Source: Cephalotrichum gorgonifer (lineage: Eukaryota > Ascomycota > Sordariomycetes > Microascales > Microascaceae). From it: a stretch of 64,000 nucleotides of DNA. The notes below the pieces were generated by a model. It searched no databases, was not told the DNA's origin, and saw only the letters and a list, made by a program, of their open reading frames with translations. The position numbers and the translations under genes were made by a program. Numbering within the stretch: position 1 is the first letter of the stretch; each line of letters starts with the position of its first letter. Positions 30,769 through 44,000 of this stretch are shown here, in pieces. The DNA lies in assembly GCA_900312665.1 (NCBI GenBank), contig ONZQ02000004.1, positions 1,246,244 through 1,310,243 on the forward strand, given 5' to 3'.

Positions 30769-33347
30769 TCAAAGCCACTTCACCTTGAGAATGTGGTCCG
30801 TCTTCTTCTTGCTCGCCTTGACGAACCCCATGGCTTTCAGCTCCGCGAGCCCCTGGTAGAACATGGCCAGCGCCGCCCGCTCATCCACGATGACATCCGA
30901 CTTCTCCTTGTCTGAAGCCACGATGCCGTAGAACGCCGTCCATAGGTCCGCCACGTTGACGAGGGGCCCGGCCTCCTGGTACAACCTGTACACGATGGAG
31001 GTGGGCGGCGCCAACGCCGAGATGGCGCCCTCGTCGTCGCAGCACTCGCACGCGAGATAGTCCCCCGGGCGGGCGAGACCCCGTTGGAAGATGGTACGGG
31101 TCTTGGGACAGAGCACGTCGCGGTGCGGGGCGCGGGAGTCATAGAGCCAGGTCTCGTGGAGGAACTGGTCCGCTGCGGGTTCGCAGGAGGCTTCTTGTTG
31201 TAGGATGGCGACGAAGGAGTCGACGATGGCGGTGAAGGTCTTGTCGAATTCCGTCAGGGTCGCCGAGTCCTGGCTTAGTTGGACCTTTTGGGCGATGACG
31301 GTGGTACGGACGATCCTGGTTTGGCCGCTGTATTTGCTGCGGAGGGCGTGCCCGCTTTCCTTCGCCTCGGCCATGACGGCCGTTGACTCCCTGATGAGCC
31401 GTGACAGTTGCGCGCAAACGCTACGGTCTGCACCTGGGCCGGGCTCGTTGCCATCTCTGTCCAAGGCGTCGCACACTCTCTCCATAGACGAGACGATGTG
31501 CTCCGGATCCTTCTTGCGGAGGGTATCGATGACGAAGGTCTGGGGGCCATCGTCCGTCAAGTCGATCCCATGGGCCATGGCGTCTATGTAGAGGCGCTTG
31601 AAGCCGCCCTTGCTTATGCCCAGGGCAACCAGAACTGCTACGGAGCGGAGCACCCTAGCTATCCACAGCACCTTTCCGGTTGTCCATAGTTTTACCATGT
31701 TCAGGAGATATGTATCGTCCTCGAGTAGCGACCGAGCGTGTTCGGTATTGCCTTCATCGAGTGAGTCTTCGACATGCTTCTGGAATGAGGGTAGCGAGCG
31801 GATTCCCTCTAGGTGCTCCGGCTGAACCCAGTCGAAATCTTCCGTCAGCGTGACGGACATGAAGATGCTCAGTGGGTTCGCGTAAAAATGGCACATGTAT
31901 GTATACTAGACGCCTCACAATCAGCCTCATGGAGGATGACACTTTGTTGGTGGGGGGGATGGAGGCTTGGGAACAAACCTTTAACGTGCTGATAAAGGCC
32001 TGAATACCGGCGACCTGGTCACGCTGTCGGCTCACCATGTTCTCCAACAGTGAGGGCCCGACACGCAGCGGCAGGTCACGCGCGGCGACGGCAACCTCGA
32101 TGATGGTCTGCTCCAAAGCCGTATACCCGTGGGCAACGTCGAATTGCAGCCCATACAAGTGTTCACATGCGGACTTCGGGAGGCGGTTCTGCAACAGCTC
32201 GACAGAGGTCGCGACTCCGAAGAGTAGCGTGAGTGGAATGGACGACGACCAATTACTTGACAGCATGTTCCGTCAGCTATAGGTCTCCGAGACGGGGAGG
32301 GAGGGAGGGAAGGGCGCGTGTACCTAAAGTATTGGATGAGCTCGGACAGCAGCTCGCTGGCGAAGGCCTCGCTGTCTTGGAAAGCAATGAATACATGAGA
32401 GCACGCCATGCCCGCCTTTCTCTCAGCCATCAGGAACTCGTGCACCGCGGCCAGGTCGTAGTTGAGATATTTGAGGTCCTGGGAAGCAGCGGCCCTTGCG
32501 TGTCAGTCTTCGGCGGTGGATTTCGCCTAGAGAAACGAAACACTTACAAGTTTCCCATTTTTCATCACGAGCCGGTCATCCTCCTCGTCCGAGGACTTGG
32601 AGGTGATGTCCCGGATGATCTTCCTCAGCGTGGCCTTGAGGTTCGTCGCGTCTGAAGACCGCAGCCTGACGAACTTGCTAGGCGTCGAGCTGAGCAGGCT
32701 CTCCTGAAGTTGCTCGAAGAGCAAGTCCTGGGACGCGAGGTTGGGCCCGGTGAGGATGAAGGCCGATGGAATCTTGTCCCCGCTGCCTCACGGTTAACTA
32801 TCTTCTGCACCAAATCCGATACCGATAAGGAGGTAGGGATGGAGGGAGGGGCATACCATGCAGTTTTAGCCTCGCGGGAGAAAGTCTCAACGTCCCTTAG
32901 TGTCACCTCATTCGCATCGCGTAGCGTCCGCTATCCCGCCATCAGCACGCGGCCCTTTTAATTTCCCGTACGCAGGTCGTATGCTGGGGGAGCGAGGTCC
33001 TAGACGTACCTTGATCCGAGCTTCAACAAGCGACCAACACTCCTCAAACAGCTCTTCCCTCCTCCTGACCCCGTACTCTGCCTCCTTTCCGTCCATCAAC
33101 GGGACAAACTGCGACTTCCTCACCGAATCACCACCCTTGGAGGAGGATGCCCTCTTTTTGGTGACACGCCTCCGCTTAGAAGGTCTCTCCTTTGGGGATT
33201 CATCATCGGGGTTGAAAATGTATGCTGCCTGAAATGTCATGAGTGTGAGCATGATGGAACATTGATGTCCGGGTTAGACATAGCTCTTATTCTTACCTGG
33301 TGGTCCTCTTCGTTAAAGACAGGAACAGCTTCTTCGTTATCCGACAT
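30769..33347 (-). CDS. ORC3: origin recognition complex subunit 3
   Basis: Seven exons (33347-33297, 33228-33010, 32930-32857, 32782-32548, 32478-32324, 32255-31979, 31905-30769) give 715 residues, normal for Orc3. It is part of the nuclear ORC that marks replication origins and loads MCM. A basic nuclear-signal stretch (RPSKRRRVTKKR) lies near residue 35. The AAA-like core shows IPSAFILTGPNLASQDLLFE, DLKYLNYDLAAVHEFL and IPLTLLFGVATSVELLQNRL. The block YTYMCHFYANPLSIF follows intron 6. The last 100 residues form the winged helix. As expected for Orc3, no canonical Walker A is present. Intron 5 must end at AAG (GTCAAG|T), 18 nt after a CTGAC branch site, because the only earlier AG puts a stop in frame. 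Confidence 0.93.
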
Positions 33348-34619
33348 GGTGCTACTTGTACGATACGATACTCAATCGGTCTTTGCAGATTATGGCTAAG
33401 TCCTGACGCCTGACCACTGCACTAGACTAAGGATAAGTACATGTACGATTAAGTGCCCAGACCAGACGCGAATGGGATGGATCCAGGACGCGCACAGTGT
33501 AATACCAGGTGGTGCAACGGTTCTGACTGGATGGGAGACACCCGAGTTGGCAGGGGTGCGGGCGCGCTTTCCTTTCTAGTGACTATTGATACAAGGCCCT
33601 TGGTACCATGTATTGCCAGTACAGTGCGGACTCGCTCTGCGCGACCCTTTCCGACTGAGGGAGAAGACCAGACGAGAAACGACTTGATCGTGGCGCAAGA
33701 TGGTAGACTAACAAAGAAACATACACTTTCCATTTACACCACTACTGTATTAGCCCAGGACATGGATATTGCAAGGCGTCATACACCTGTATAAAGAACC
33801 AGCACGTAGCCCATCCACCCGCGAACATCTCCTCTACATGTACTTATCACCCCGCTCCATAGTGGCTGGCTGGTATTCCCGCTTCCTTCCTCATCTCATG
33901 GATAGTTTAGTTGGGATCTAGTTCATAGCCTTCACTCCCCTCCGATTCCTTTCCCCAACACAGTTTGGATGTAACAATGTTTGCGCTGTAAAATAAGAGC
34001 CCTATCATGAATTTTTACTAGTAATAAAGTAAGAAAAAAGGTCCAAACACGCGCCTCCCCCCCTTCCCTCCCATCTCGTTGCTTCCATCCACCCCTACCT
34101 ACCAACCGTATGTCCCATCGCCCCCGTGGTCGTTTTCATTTCCCAAAGACGCGAGACCCCAAGGAGATAAAAAAAGACCTTTGTAATTTTACAGGGAAAA
34201 AAAAAAAAAAAGGCAAGAAACAAAGCACGCAACGACCATGCAAACAAAGAGCTCGACGTTGAGCAACAAAATCGTAACTGGTAAAGAGGCTGAGCGAGAA
34301 AGAGGGGCGCGTCGGGGGAGTGAATGCCCCCGCTCCGCTAAGTCAAACAAGACAATCTGGATCCGTAAACGCCCACACTGGAAAATGACGGAGAAGCGAA
34401 AGGAAGGAAAATCCAGGTCAAAGAGCTTGTACCCTAGTGGCTTCGGTCGCAGAAGAAATGTCGATCGTTGGCGGTCGCCGAAATGCCCTTCATGCAGTCA
34501 TTGATATCGCATAAGAAGTATTGTACCGCGCTGGCCCCTGTATTTTCTTGGAGGCATAACTCCTATCGTCCACGGGAATTCCCCTGGTCAGTCTGCCGGA
34601 CGGGAAGAGTCGTACGAGC
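33348..34619. other. 1.3-kb intergenic region
   Basis: ORC3 promoter side and 3' end of the PWWP gene. A stretch at 33500-33580 (GGTTCTGACTGGATGGGAGA) vaguely recalls the 3' half of a 5S rRNA gene but is too diverged to call. There is an A15-type run at 34197-34211. No gene supported. Confidence 0.45.
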
Positions 34620-36750
34620 CTAGGCCGACGCCTCAACCGCCACAGGAGCCTGGTTCTGTACCAACCGGGTTAACATCAACGTAGACCTTCGTTTGATTCC
34701 GATGGGGGCAACATACCTCTTCAGACCCAGCCTCAACCTTCTCCTCTGCATTATCCTTAGTTCCCTCCTCCTCGCTCTCCGTCTGATCCGCAGGGGCGGT
34801 CTTGACTTCGCCCTTCGCCTCAGTGCCATTCGACCCAGCCTTGCCGTCACCTTTCTCTTTTGCTTCTCCGGTGCCGTTGGCACCGGTCGAAGCTGCTGCC
34901 GCTGCTGGGGCATCGCCAAGAATCTTGTTCCACCTTTCTAGCAAGCCAGTTGATCGGCTCTTGAAGTTGAACTCAGCTTCCCTAGGGATAGCCTCCAGGC
35001 GCATGATCGCCTTGGGCAGCTTGTGGATTCTGGTGGCCCGGAGAATGTCCGCGTCCATCTCGGTGAACTCCTCTAGCCTCGTGAAGAACTCCGCCATCCC
35101 GGGCATGTCTTCCGCCTTCGGCTCCCCCTCCTTGGGGAATAGGCCCTTTTGGAGCTTGTGGCGAAGGTAGTAAACTTCTTTCTATACGGGCCGTTAGTGC
35201 CTAGCTCGCCCGCGACAACACAGTATCAAGGGCTGCAAGCACTTACCACTTTCCTCTCATGTCGCTCCTCAGCCGTTAGCTCGGGCTTCTTAGCCACGGC
35301 TGCCGCCAGCTTCTCTGCGGGCTTCTTTGACTTGGACTTGGACGCTGACTTGGCTGCACCCTGGTCCTTAGTCGCCTTGGGTGTGGCAGCTCCATTAGCA
35401 GCAGCCTTTGCCGAGGAGCCCGTAAGCTTAATCTTCGGCTTCTTAACGGAGTCAGACCGCTGTGGAGTCTAAGTGGCAAGGTCAGCACGCGTCGAAATCG
35501 AAAAAAAGGGGGGGTGTCGGATGGACAGAGGTACGGAGTGCACTTACGGCTACCTCATCCTCGGCCTTCCGCTTCTTAGACTTCTTAGCAGGGGTCTTAT
35601 CCACCGCATCAATATCCATCTCGTCGGCCGCAGCAGCAGCAGCCTTCTTCTTCTTTGCCTTCTGGGCCTCCTCCTTTGCAACCAATTCCTCCTGGAATTG
35701 CTGGAGAACCTCCTTGTAGAAGTCGAGGTCGTGGCCTTCCGACGCGAGCTCGTATGCCGACTGTAGGTCCTTGCGCATCTTGTCATTGATGGCTTCGGAA
35801 GCCTGCTCGGGAGAAAGCTCTTGGAGCGAGGTGTTGGGAACCCAGCCACTAGGGAACGAGGATGAGATTAGCGGTGTGTCACGGAAGATAACGAGGGAGT
35901 GTAGACTGCGCGCGCGCTATTGACGCCTGGGGAAAGTATGGGCTTTTCCTTCATCAGGTTTCGGGGACTCACAATTCGTTGGTGTAGAGATACATGACCG
36001 GATAGGTCCGATCACCGGCCCTCTTACCACCGTCACCGAAGTCCTCTCGATAGGTGCCATCAGCCCGAATGGCAGTGACGGGGCGAGACGCAATAATCGG
36101 ACCTGGGAGCATGTCCTCGTCGCAGATAACCGCAGGCCACGGTGGGAAGCCCTTGAGCTTGACCAGGTAGTGGTCGCCGGGCTTCGCGCTGAGGTTTAGA
36201 ATGCGGGCCTTGGACTGCTTCTTGTTGAGCTTCTTCCCCTTTGATTCCGCGCCTCCAGTGGACTTGCGACGAGGCGCCTTCGCCTTGTCAGCGGCAGCCT
36301 CCTCTCCCTTCTCCTCGGTCGTGTCCTTCATCTCCACGTCTGCGGGCTCGTCAGTCTTCTCGTTCGACTTTTCGGGTTTGGCTTCGGATTCAGTCGCGTC
36401 GGCTGCCTTCTCAGCTGAGGCTTTGTCAGTACCTAGAAGCACCGTCGCACGAGTTAGCCTTGTGCGAAACACCATCATAATCGCAGGAATGGGAGAGGCG
36501 CGTGGGGGTGGAAGGGACAGTCATTGTTTTGTTTGGCGGCTGGGTGATGCGAACACCGACTAGGTAGTGGCGAATTCGAAGAGAGGGGCTCGCGTGACAT
36601 CTTACCCTCCGAGACTTCGCCCTTGTCGCCGGGCTGAGCTTCCTTGGCCTCTTCCTTGTCCGCCTGAGGGGCTGGGGCGTCGGGGGCATCGGTGGCAGGA
36701 GCCGTAGTAGTTGCCACGTCCTTCTCGATAGTCTGATCGGTGGAAGACAT
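34620..36750 (-). CDS. PWWP-domain chromatin protein with a TFIIS-N/LEDGF-like module
   Basis: Six exons (36750-36606, 36432-35973, 35848-35548, 35468-35247, 35181-34717, 34655-34620) give 542 residues. After an acidic, Ala/Glu/Lys-rich N-terminus, a PWWP domain starts near residue 125 (KPGDHYLVKLKGFPPWPAVI), a fold that reads methylated histone H3/H4 tails on nucleosomes. A Lys-rich linker with nuclear signals (AKKSKKRKAEDE) follows. Residues about 375-450 (VYYLRHKLQKGLFPKEGEPK then DMPGMAEFFTRLEEFTEMDADI) form a helical bundle of the TFIIS N-terminal/LEDGF IBD class. The C-terminus is Ala/Glu-rich. Without the last intron (GTATGT ... GTTAAC ... ACAG) the frame would end 16 residues later at 34633. 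Related yeast proteins are Ioc4 and Pdp3; I cannot assign orthology. Confidence 0.85.
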
Positions 36751-38002
36751 TATGGCGCGATGCGACCAGTTGGCGCGCGGGTAATTGAGCTCTAGTGAAT
36801 AACAACAGGGGAGACCGCGATGATGGAAAACGGAAGCAGCTTAACGCGCGTGCTTTGCGCGTCGTATCGTGACGTGACGTAGATGACCCTGGTCGAGGGT
36901 TTGGAGATGCTGGGTGGGAGGTCTGTGATGGATTCCTGGCAATTGCGAAAACCAGCCTTCGTGTTGTGAGCAGGTGGTGAAGGTGGGCAGCTGGAGGAGG
37001 TGCAAGAGAAGAAAAGAAGCAGGCGGGCCAAGCAGGGACGTTGCGAGGATTTTCACCGGGGAGCTCGTAACTGGGACAAGGTATTACCGGTTTGGCTGAT
37101 GGGCTGACCACGTGACATGCATGTTTACTGGGCGCGGTTGGAAGGGACGATCATGGCGATGAGTCTTGACAACAGAGCTCCCCATTTGATAAATCGCACT
37201 AGCATCGATATCAGGTGAATCTACTTAGAGAAAGAGATCTAGACCAATCTTGGCCAAACTTCATTCGACTTCTTTCCTTTGACAGTTACGAGTTGAGCTG
37301 TTTTGGAACACCTATCTGTATACAATGTCTTTTGCTTTCCCGAATTTGTTGTCCCGTGCTTCGTGACGACAAGGTCCGCCAAGTACCCAGTACCTTGGCC
37401 ATGTATGACACAAGGCCCGGCACTCCATCGCCACCACCACCTCCACATTCCCAGTACCCCCCTCTCCGCCTAGAGGTCGGGCAGGGTGTAGCCTTGGGAG
37501 AAGACGCAATGCTGCCTGGGGGCCTTGTCGTACCCAGACGAGTAGGTAGACGGGAGGACGAGGGCGATGCTACGAGCGAGCGGGGTTCGTGGCGTGAATG
37601 TGATCATCCTGTCCGGGTCGCCGCCATTCCTTCGCGAACTCCCAGCCACCTAATTAATGCTCTTCTCCCACACTCTCACAAGAAACTGTAACTACTGCTG
37701 GCGACCCGCCCGTGAGCCGGGTCCCCCTCCCCCTCTCTTCCCCCCCCTTTTCTCTTCCCTCGTCGCAGTGAATGCCATCCAAGACAGGAATTCTGGCCTG
37801 ACCTCCGTAGAACCAACATCGGAACGCATCGTGGTACTAACTTTTGTAAATGTCGTCCGACTCCTTGCCCATATTATCATACACAAACAACCATCCGCAC
37901 CCATCGTCAAAATCAGAACTTCAAGCCTGCAGCATTTACCTTCCTATCAAGTCTCGGTAGATTCCCCCGCATACACCCTGGCCTAACCGTGCGCTACCTT
38001 CC
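36751..38002. other. 1.25-kb intergenic region
   Basis: Upstream side of the PWWP gene and 3' side of BRR2. CCTCC-rich stretches at 37425-37470 and 37725-37755. No gene, tRNA or repeat that I can support. Confidence 0.45.
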
Positions 38003-41000
38003 TTACTCAGACTCCTCCTCATCCTCATCTTCATCAACATCCATACCCTCCGCCACCGTTACCGAAAACTCGCGCTCCTGGTCAACGCCCATGTAACTGT
38101 CACTCATCAAGTAGAGCTTCAGGTCATGCTTGCCTACCGTAGGGACGGTAAAGTCTAGCTTGACCTCGAGTTTCCTCACCAACGTGACCCTCTTGATGGC
38201 CAACAAGTTCTTCGTGCTCTCCTCGCCCACAACCAGCCACCAGTTCTCCATCTTCTTGCCCGGGTAGAACGGCGCGTGGACCGTAGTGTCGACCTCGTCG
38301 TCATCCTCGACGTTACGCTGAATCGTGACCTTCAACTGCGCCGGCTCGTTCGCCGTGATGTCCTCTTCATCTTCGATTTCGTGCTCCATCTCGATGTCCG
38401 GGTACTTGTTGTTCGTAAACTCGGCGACCTGCGCAAGCTGAGTGTTCGTGAGGCCGAGGGCCTTCATCAGAGAGCTGTAGTCAGGGTTGTCTTCGGGGTT
38501 CATGGCCTCCATGAAGTCAAAGACGTCCTTGATTCTGCGAGTCCCCTTTGTTAGTCTTTCTTCGTTTGGAATAGCATGAGTGCTATCACTGGATAGTACG
38601 TACCCGAACTTGTTGGCGGTCTTGATCGTCTCGTCGGTGAAGTGTGGAATCTGCTTGAGCGGGCTGTCGCGATCCCACATGGACTGGACCACCATCTGCG
38701 ACATCTCCATGGCGTTCATGGCATTGAGATGGCCCTCAGACGATAGAATATCAACCGCCGCACTGAGAAGGCTGAGCACCTTCGACAGAATGACTTCCTG
38801 GTCCTTGTTGAGGTCGACAGGAAGCTGGAGTCTCGAGAAGTGCGCCTGAAGAAGGATAAACGCCTTGAAGTGGGCCGAATCGGGGTTGACATCCCCTGTC
38901 ATCTTAACAGGAAGCTTGTCGTATACACGCCGCAGGATGCCGCCCTCATGCCTCCGGAGCTGGATGGCCTCGAACTCAGTGGCTGACGTCACAACTTCGA
39001 GGATACCCTTCAACTTGGTGCGGCCAGTCAGAGACAGAAGGAATGTCTCCATTGTGACGTATGAGATATTGTAGTACGCCGCAATCATGGCCGCATTCTC
39101 GGGCATCACCGAGCCGTCCTCCTCATCGTACTGGATGATCCTGGCTTCGTTCAGCTGCGTGAACGTATCCTCTACGCGGTCAGAGATGAAGCGACCGAGT
39201 GCCTCATCGGTGAGCTCAGTGAGGCCGTAGTATCCGGGGTTGGCGAGTAGCCGCCTGTAGAAGTAGGTGAACGTAGTCCAGTTGACTGCATCGCCTGCCG
39301 ACTGGATCATCTTGGTGCTGAGCTCCGTGACGAATGTATCATGCAGGTTCTCAAGGATGTGCGACTCAACCGGAAGAGCCTCGCGCAAGAACTTGCTGTA
39401 GAACTCACGCTTGACAGACGGAACCATGAGAACACCGCGACTCCGCTTTTCTGACGGCACCAACGCCTTTCCGAACATGTGCAACACTTCACTCATGGGG
39501 TAGTCGACGTAGCGGTGTTCTTGGCCATCGAAATACTGCGTGCCCATGACAACAACAAGGTGTGCGGTGCAATCCAACTCCCAGCAGACATCGCGGGACG
39601 CCACGAGGACCTGGATCGCGCCCTTATCGTAGAGATGCTTGACGATCCGCCGGTCACTCTGGGTCAGTGCCTCGTGGTAGTATCCGACGCCGTGGGAGAG
39701 AGACTCGCGCAGGGCCTCTTCTTCGATGTGGTCAAGAAGCTTCTGCAGCTGGTCACCCTCCGCGTGGAGGAAGCGGTCTTCGTCATCATCCATATGACAC
39801 GCCGCAAGTAGATCCCTGGCCGTTGCTCTCGTCTGCTTTCGGCTGTGCACGAAGACGATGGCGGGGGAAGCCGGCGACATCTGTGTTATAGCCAGGTATG
39901 TAGGCTTCGCCATGGCGAGCATGAGGGACGGGAAGTGGGAGATCGAGAAGGACTGGAGATGGAGTTCGAGACGAAGGGGCCTGACAAGCGGACTGAAGTT
40001 GTACACGTCGTGCTTCTTGGCACCAATCCATGAACCGATGTCTCGAGCGTTCGCCAGAGATACGCTGATCGCCACCGTTCGGAGTGGGCGTTCGGTCTGC
40101 CCGCTGATGTACTGCATCCGAGACACGACAACCTCGTAAACATACCCCATGGTCTCTCCCAAGAGGTGTAGCTGATCGGCTATCAGTAGCTCAACAAGTT
40201 GCACGTTCTTGCGCCTTCTCCACTGGCGCGATAGCGAGTCCCACTGAGAAGGCGTGGCCAGGATGAGGTCGCCTCGGGCAAGAAGATCAAGATCCGCGGC
40301 CGTTTCCCCAGTGAGTTTGACGATTTCCTTGCCACCTCGCAGATGCTTGAGGCGCTTTTCCCAGTCCTTCAGGCGAATATCAACCAACTCTTGGAAGGGG
40401 GCGAGGTAGAGGGCCTTCCCATGTTCGGGCTTGGCCCAGTGGCGAAGAAGAGCGAACTCAGCGCACACAGTCTCTCCGGACCCGGTCGGTGCGGCAACAA
40501 GGACGTTGTCATCAGACCCGTACAGCGACTTGAAGACCTGTGTCTGAATGGGATTAAAGGTCTGTCGGTTGGGGTATAGGTCGATGTACTCGGGGAGTTT
40601 CAGGGCATCGACAGGTAGTGGCTGGAGCTTGAGCACTTCGGTGTGAGGAGGGAACCTCTCGGGCAAGATGATGTTCATCAAAGGCAGGGCCAGCTTGGTC
40701 TCCGAGGCCATCCACCTATCCGAGATAAGAGAGACGAAGTAATGTGGTGGCAAAGGCTCGAGGATTTCTACAGAGAAGTCGACGATGTGCCGGTTATCCT
40801 CTGCCATCGCGAACTCTCTCCGCAAGATGAACTGATCGTGGTAGAGGATCTTCTCTCCGTCGCAGTCCTCGACAATGATCCAGAAACTCTCGGCAGTACC
40901 GTGGATTTCCACATCCCACTCAAAGTTAGGCGTGATCTCGAGGGTGACATGCAACATTGACCTGGTAATGGGTTTCGCCAAGGCCTGCACCTCCAGTCTC

Positions 41001-44000
41001 GGGAATTTGGAAACAAGCCCACATACGGTCCGCCCATGGCGTGGCATGCCCAGAAGCTCTCCCATTCTCGGGGGGTCCAAGTCAAAGTACGCGCTCCAGG
41101 GCGCTTCGACTCGCTCTGCTTTCTGGATCACATCGCGAGGGCACGAAGGGAACTGGCGAAGTGGCGACATGGTCGGCCACATCCTCTTCTCGGCCATCTT
41201 GCACAAGTCCAGCGCCATCTTCGCAACATCCGCCCATCCCTTCTTCAGGGAGATCTCGAAGATAGCACGCAAGATACGGCCCGCAGATTGGGTAACGTAA
41301 ACCATATCGGCCATGAGAGCGAAGCCGTCCAAGCGAAGTCGCGAAATGTACGCCTGCAGAAGCACATTGATCTTGGCGTGCGGCTCCTCAATGCTCTCCT
41401 TGACGGGAATAGGCACCTTCCCCAGAAGCTTCGCGAGTTCGACCTTTTCGTCTTGCCGGACTGGTATGTACTTGAACTCGCCACTGAGGGAGAACACTCG
41501 GAACAGCTCGATGGTGGTGATTCCAGGCAGGATGAGGTTATTGTACGTGTCCATGGAAGCGTGGGTAATGTAGTAGTGGGAAGCGATACGCCCCAACTCC
41601 GTTGACTGGAGCTTGCCGGTCTTCTCATCGTATTTAACTAGGCCAGATTTGCGAAGGACCGTTGCCGCAGAGTGGATGAGGTCGACTCGCTTCTGTTCTA
41701 GCGCAACATCATCCTCGTACTCCGGACCGACCTGGTAAAGACCAGGGGAGCGCAGCATTCGGACGAAGAGATACGTGTAGCCAAGCCACTCAACACCCTC
41801 GTCCCTGCTGCGGACGTTACCCAGGACGACTTCTGCGTTCAGATTGTCGACCAAACGACTCACAAACTGACTCTCAATTGGCAGTTGCTGGTTAAGGAGG
41901 GACAGGTAGTACGGCATTTCGCTCTGTGCCGTGATGATGATGCCTTCGCCGTAGGTGTCGTACTGAGGCCTACCGGCACGGCCGAGCATTTGCAGCACGT
42001 CCTGTGGGCTGAGCTCTACCCAGCTGCCTTTCTCGGGAGAGTACACCTGGGTCCCCTTGATGATGACAGTATGGGCTGGAAGGTTAACACCCCAGGCCAA
42101 GGTAGCCGTGCAAACTAGGACCTGGATGAAACCCTTCGCAAAAAGATCTTCGACATCGGTACGGTCGACACGGTCCATTCCGGCATGATGGATACCGAAC
42201 CCGTAGGGCAAGATGTCCTTCAGATCCTTGTCCGAGGTTTGTTCTGACGCCTCATTCAGAACGGCCCGGTTCCCAGCGTCATGGCGCAAGATCTGATTGA
42301 TGGTATCCATCTCTAGGGCCTTGTCTCGGATGTACCGGGCAGTCTTAACCGTGTCCTTCCTCGAGTGGACGAAGATCAACATTTGGTTCTGCTTGGTACC
42401 AACATGCTCAAGGACTTTGTTATAAGTAACGTCGTTCATCGTCTTGAGTTGCTTGATGGCTTTGCGGTCTGTCACGCCGATGAACTCCTGCCGTAGTGGA
42501 CAGGGCCTGTAGGATCCATCAAAGTGGAAGAGGCCCGTTTTCATGTCGACGCGGAGGAAACTAGCAACGTCCTTAAAGTTTGGAAGGGTAGCTGATAGAC
42601 CGACCAGACGCACAGGCTCGCCTGTCTGTTCAGTCTTCCGGATGGTGCGGCTAACAATGCTCTCCAAGACAGGACCACGATCATCGTGAAGGAGGTGAAT
42701 CTCGTCAATGATGATTAACCGGACGAGGTTCGTGTAGGAGAGATCCGTGGCCTTTCGCGTGATAACGTCCCATTTTTCTGGCGTCGTCACGATGATCTGG
42801 GTTTCCGCAATTTGCTGCTTGGTGAGTTGGCGGTCGCCTGTCAGCTCGGAGACAGTGATTCCAAGAGCCTTTAGGCTCTTGCCAAAGTTGCCGACCTGCT
42901 CCTGAACGAGTGCTTTCAGAGGAGCGATGTAGACAATCTTGAAACCACCTAGATCAATGATGCCGGTATCGGGGTCGCGGTATTTCCCAATCTCGCGAAG
43001 GATAGTGAGCTTAGCCACGTTTGTCTTTCCGCTGCCAGTTGGAGCACAGACGAGCATGTTACCGTCATCCTTGAAGGCGCAGGGGTAGCATTGTGTCTGA
43101 AGCTGGTTCAAGGACTCCGCTCCTCCGAAGGGGGCCTGCGCCCATTCCGGCAAGTCGGTTATGGGAACCAGGCTCTCCTTAGGGACGACCCGCTTCTTGG
43201 GCTGGGGGATGTGAATCTCTTCATACCCCTTGAAGGTGCGCTTGGTGGATCCTTCAGGCAGCTTCACCGTGGGGTTGGCCATGAGATGGTTACCCTGGTC
43301 GAAGACGAGATTGTCCAAGTTGACAAGTTTGCGTGGCTGGAGTCCTCCGACTAGCTCCCCCTCGGGACGTTCCGGTTTTACGGCAGCCCCGTTGGCGACA
43401 GATTCGGGAACGTCGATATCCATCTTGATCCCAGGCTTCCTCCTCTTCGCTTCCTCGGCGTTCTTTCCATGGAGTTCGTTGAGTATCCACTGCAACCCTT
43501 CGGAAGCCATTTCTCGCTCAACGGCAGCACGGTCCTCGTCGCTCTCAGCCCGCGCAAGCTTGGTAAGCCACACAACCTTGTCTCTGTTCTGGATGAGAAG
43601 CTGCACAAGCTCGTGGTGTTCGTAGTCGAATAATTCCATGAGGTCGTTTTCGATTTCTCGCAGCTGCTTCTCCTCGCCACCTGGCTCGTCAGGTTCGCCG
43701 GAAAGAATTCTTAATGAGTCTTGTGTTTTGTCGTGCTGTTCCTTTGCGTCGGCATATATCTTCCCCACCTGGCGCTGTATCCAAAATGCGTCTATCTCGC
43801 GGGCGGGAACTGAATTGTCCTTGTCCTGTTGTCCTTGGTCTGCCAGGGCCGAGTCGATGACCATTTCGTCTCCAACCTCGAGAGACTCTTTATCCGCAGC
43901 GCCTCGAGAAGCGTCCTTCTCCAGGTCATCTTCATCCTTCTCCTCTTCTTCCTCCTCTTCCTCCGATGAATAGTCGCGCACTTCGGGCTCGATCTCATCT

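Noticed and set aside
33490..33590. 5S rRNA-like sequence (CTGACTGGATGGGAGA)
   Set aside because: It recalls the 3' part of 5S genes, but the 5' half, the closing stem and the other internal control boxes are not recognisable.
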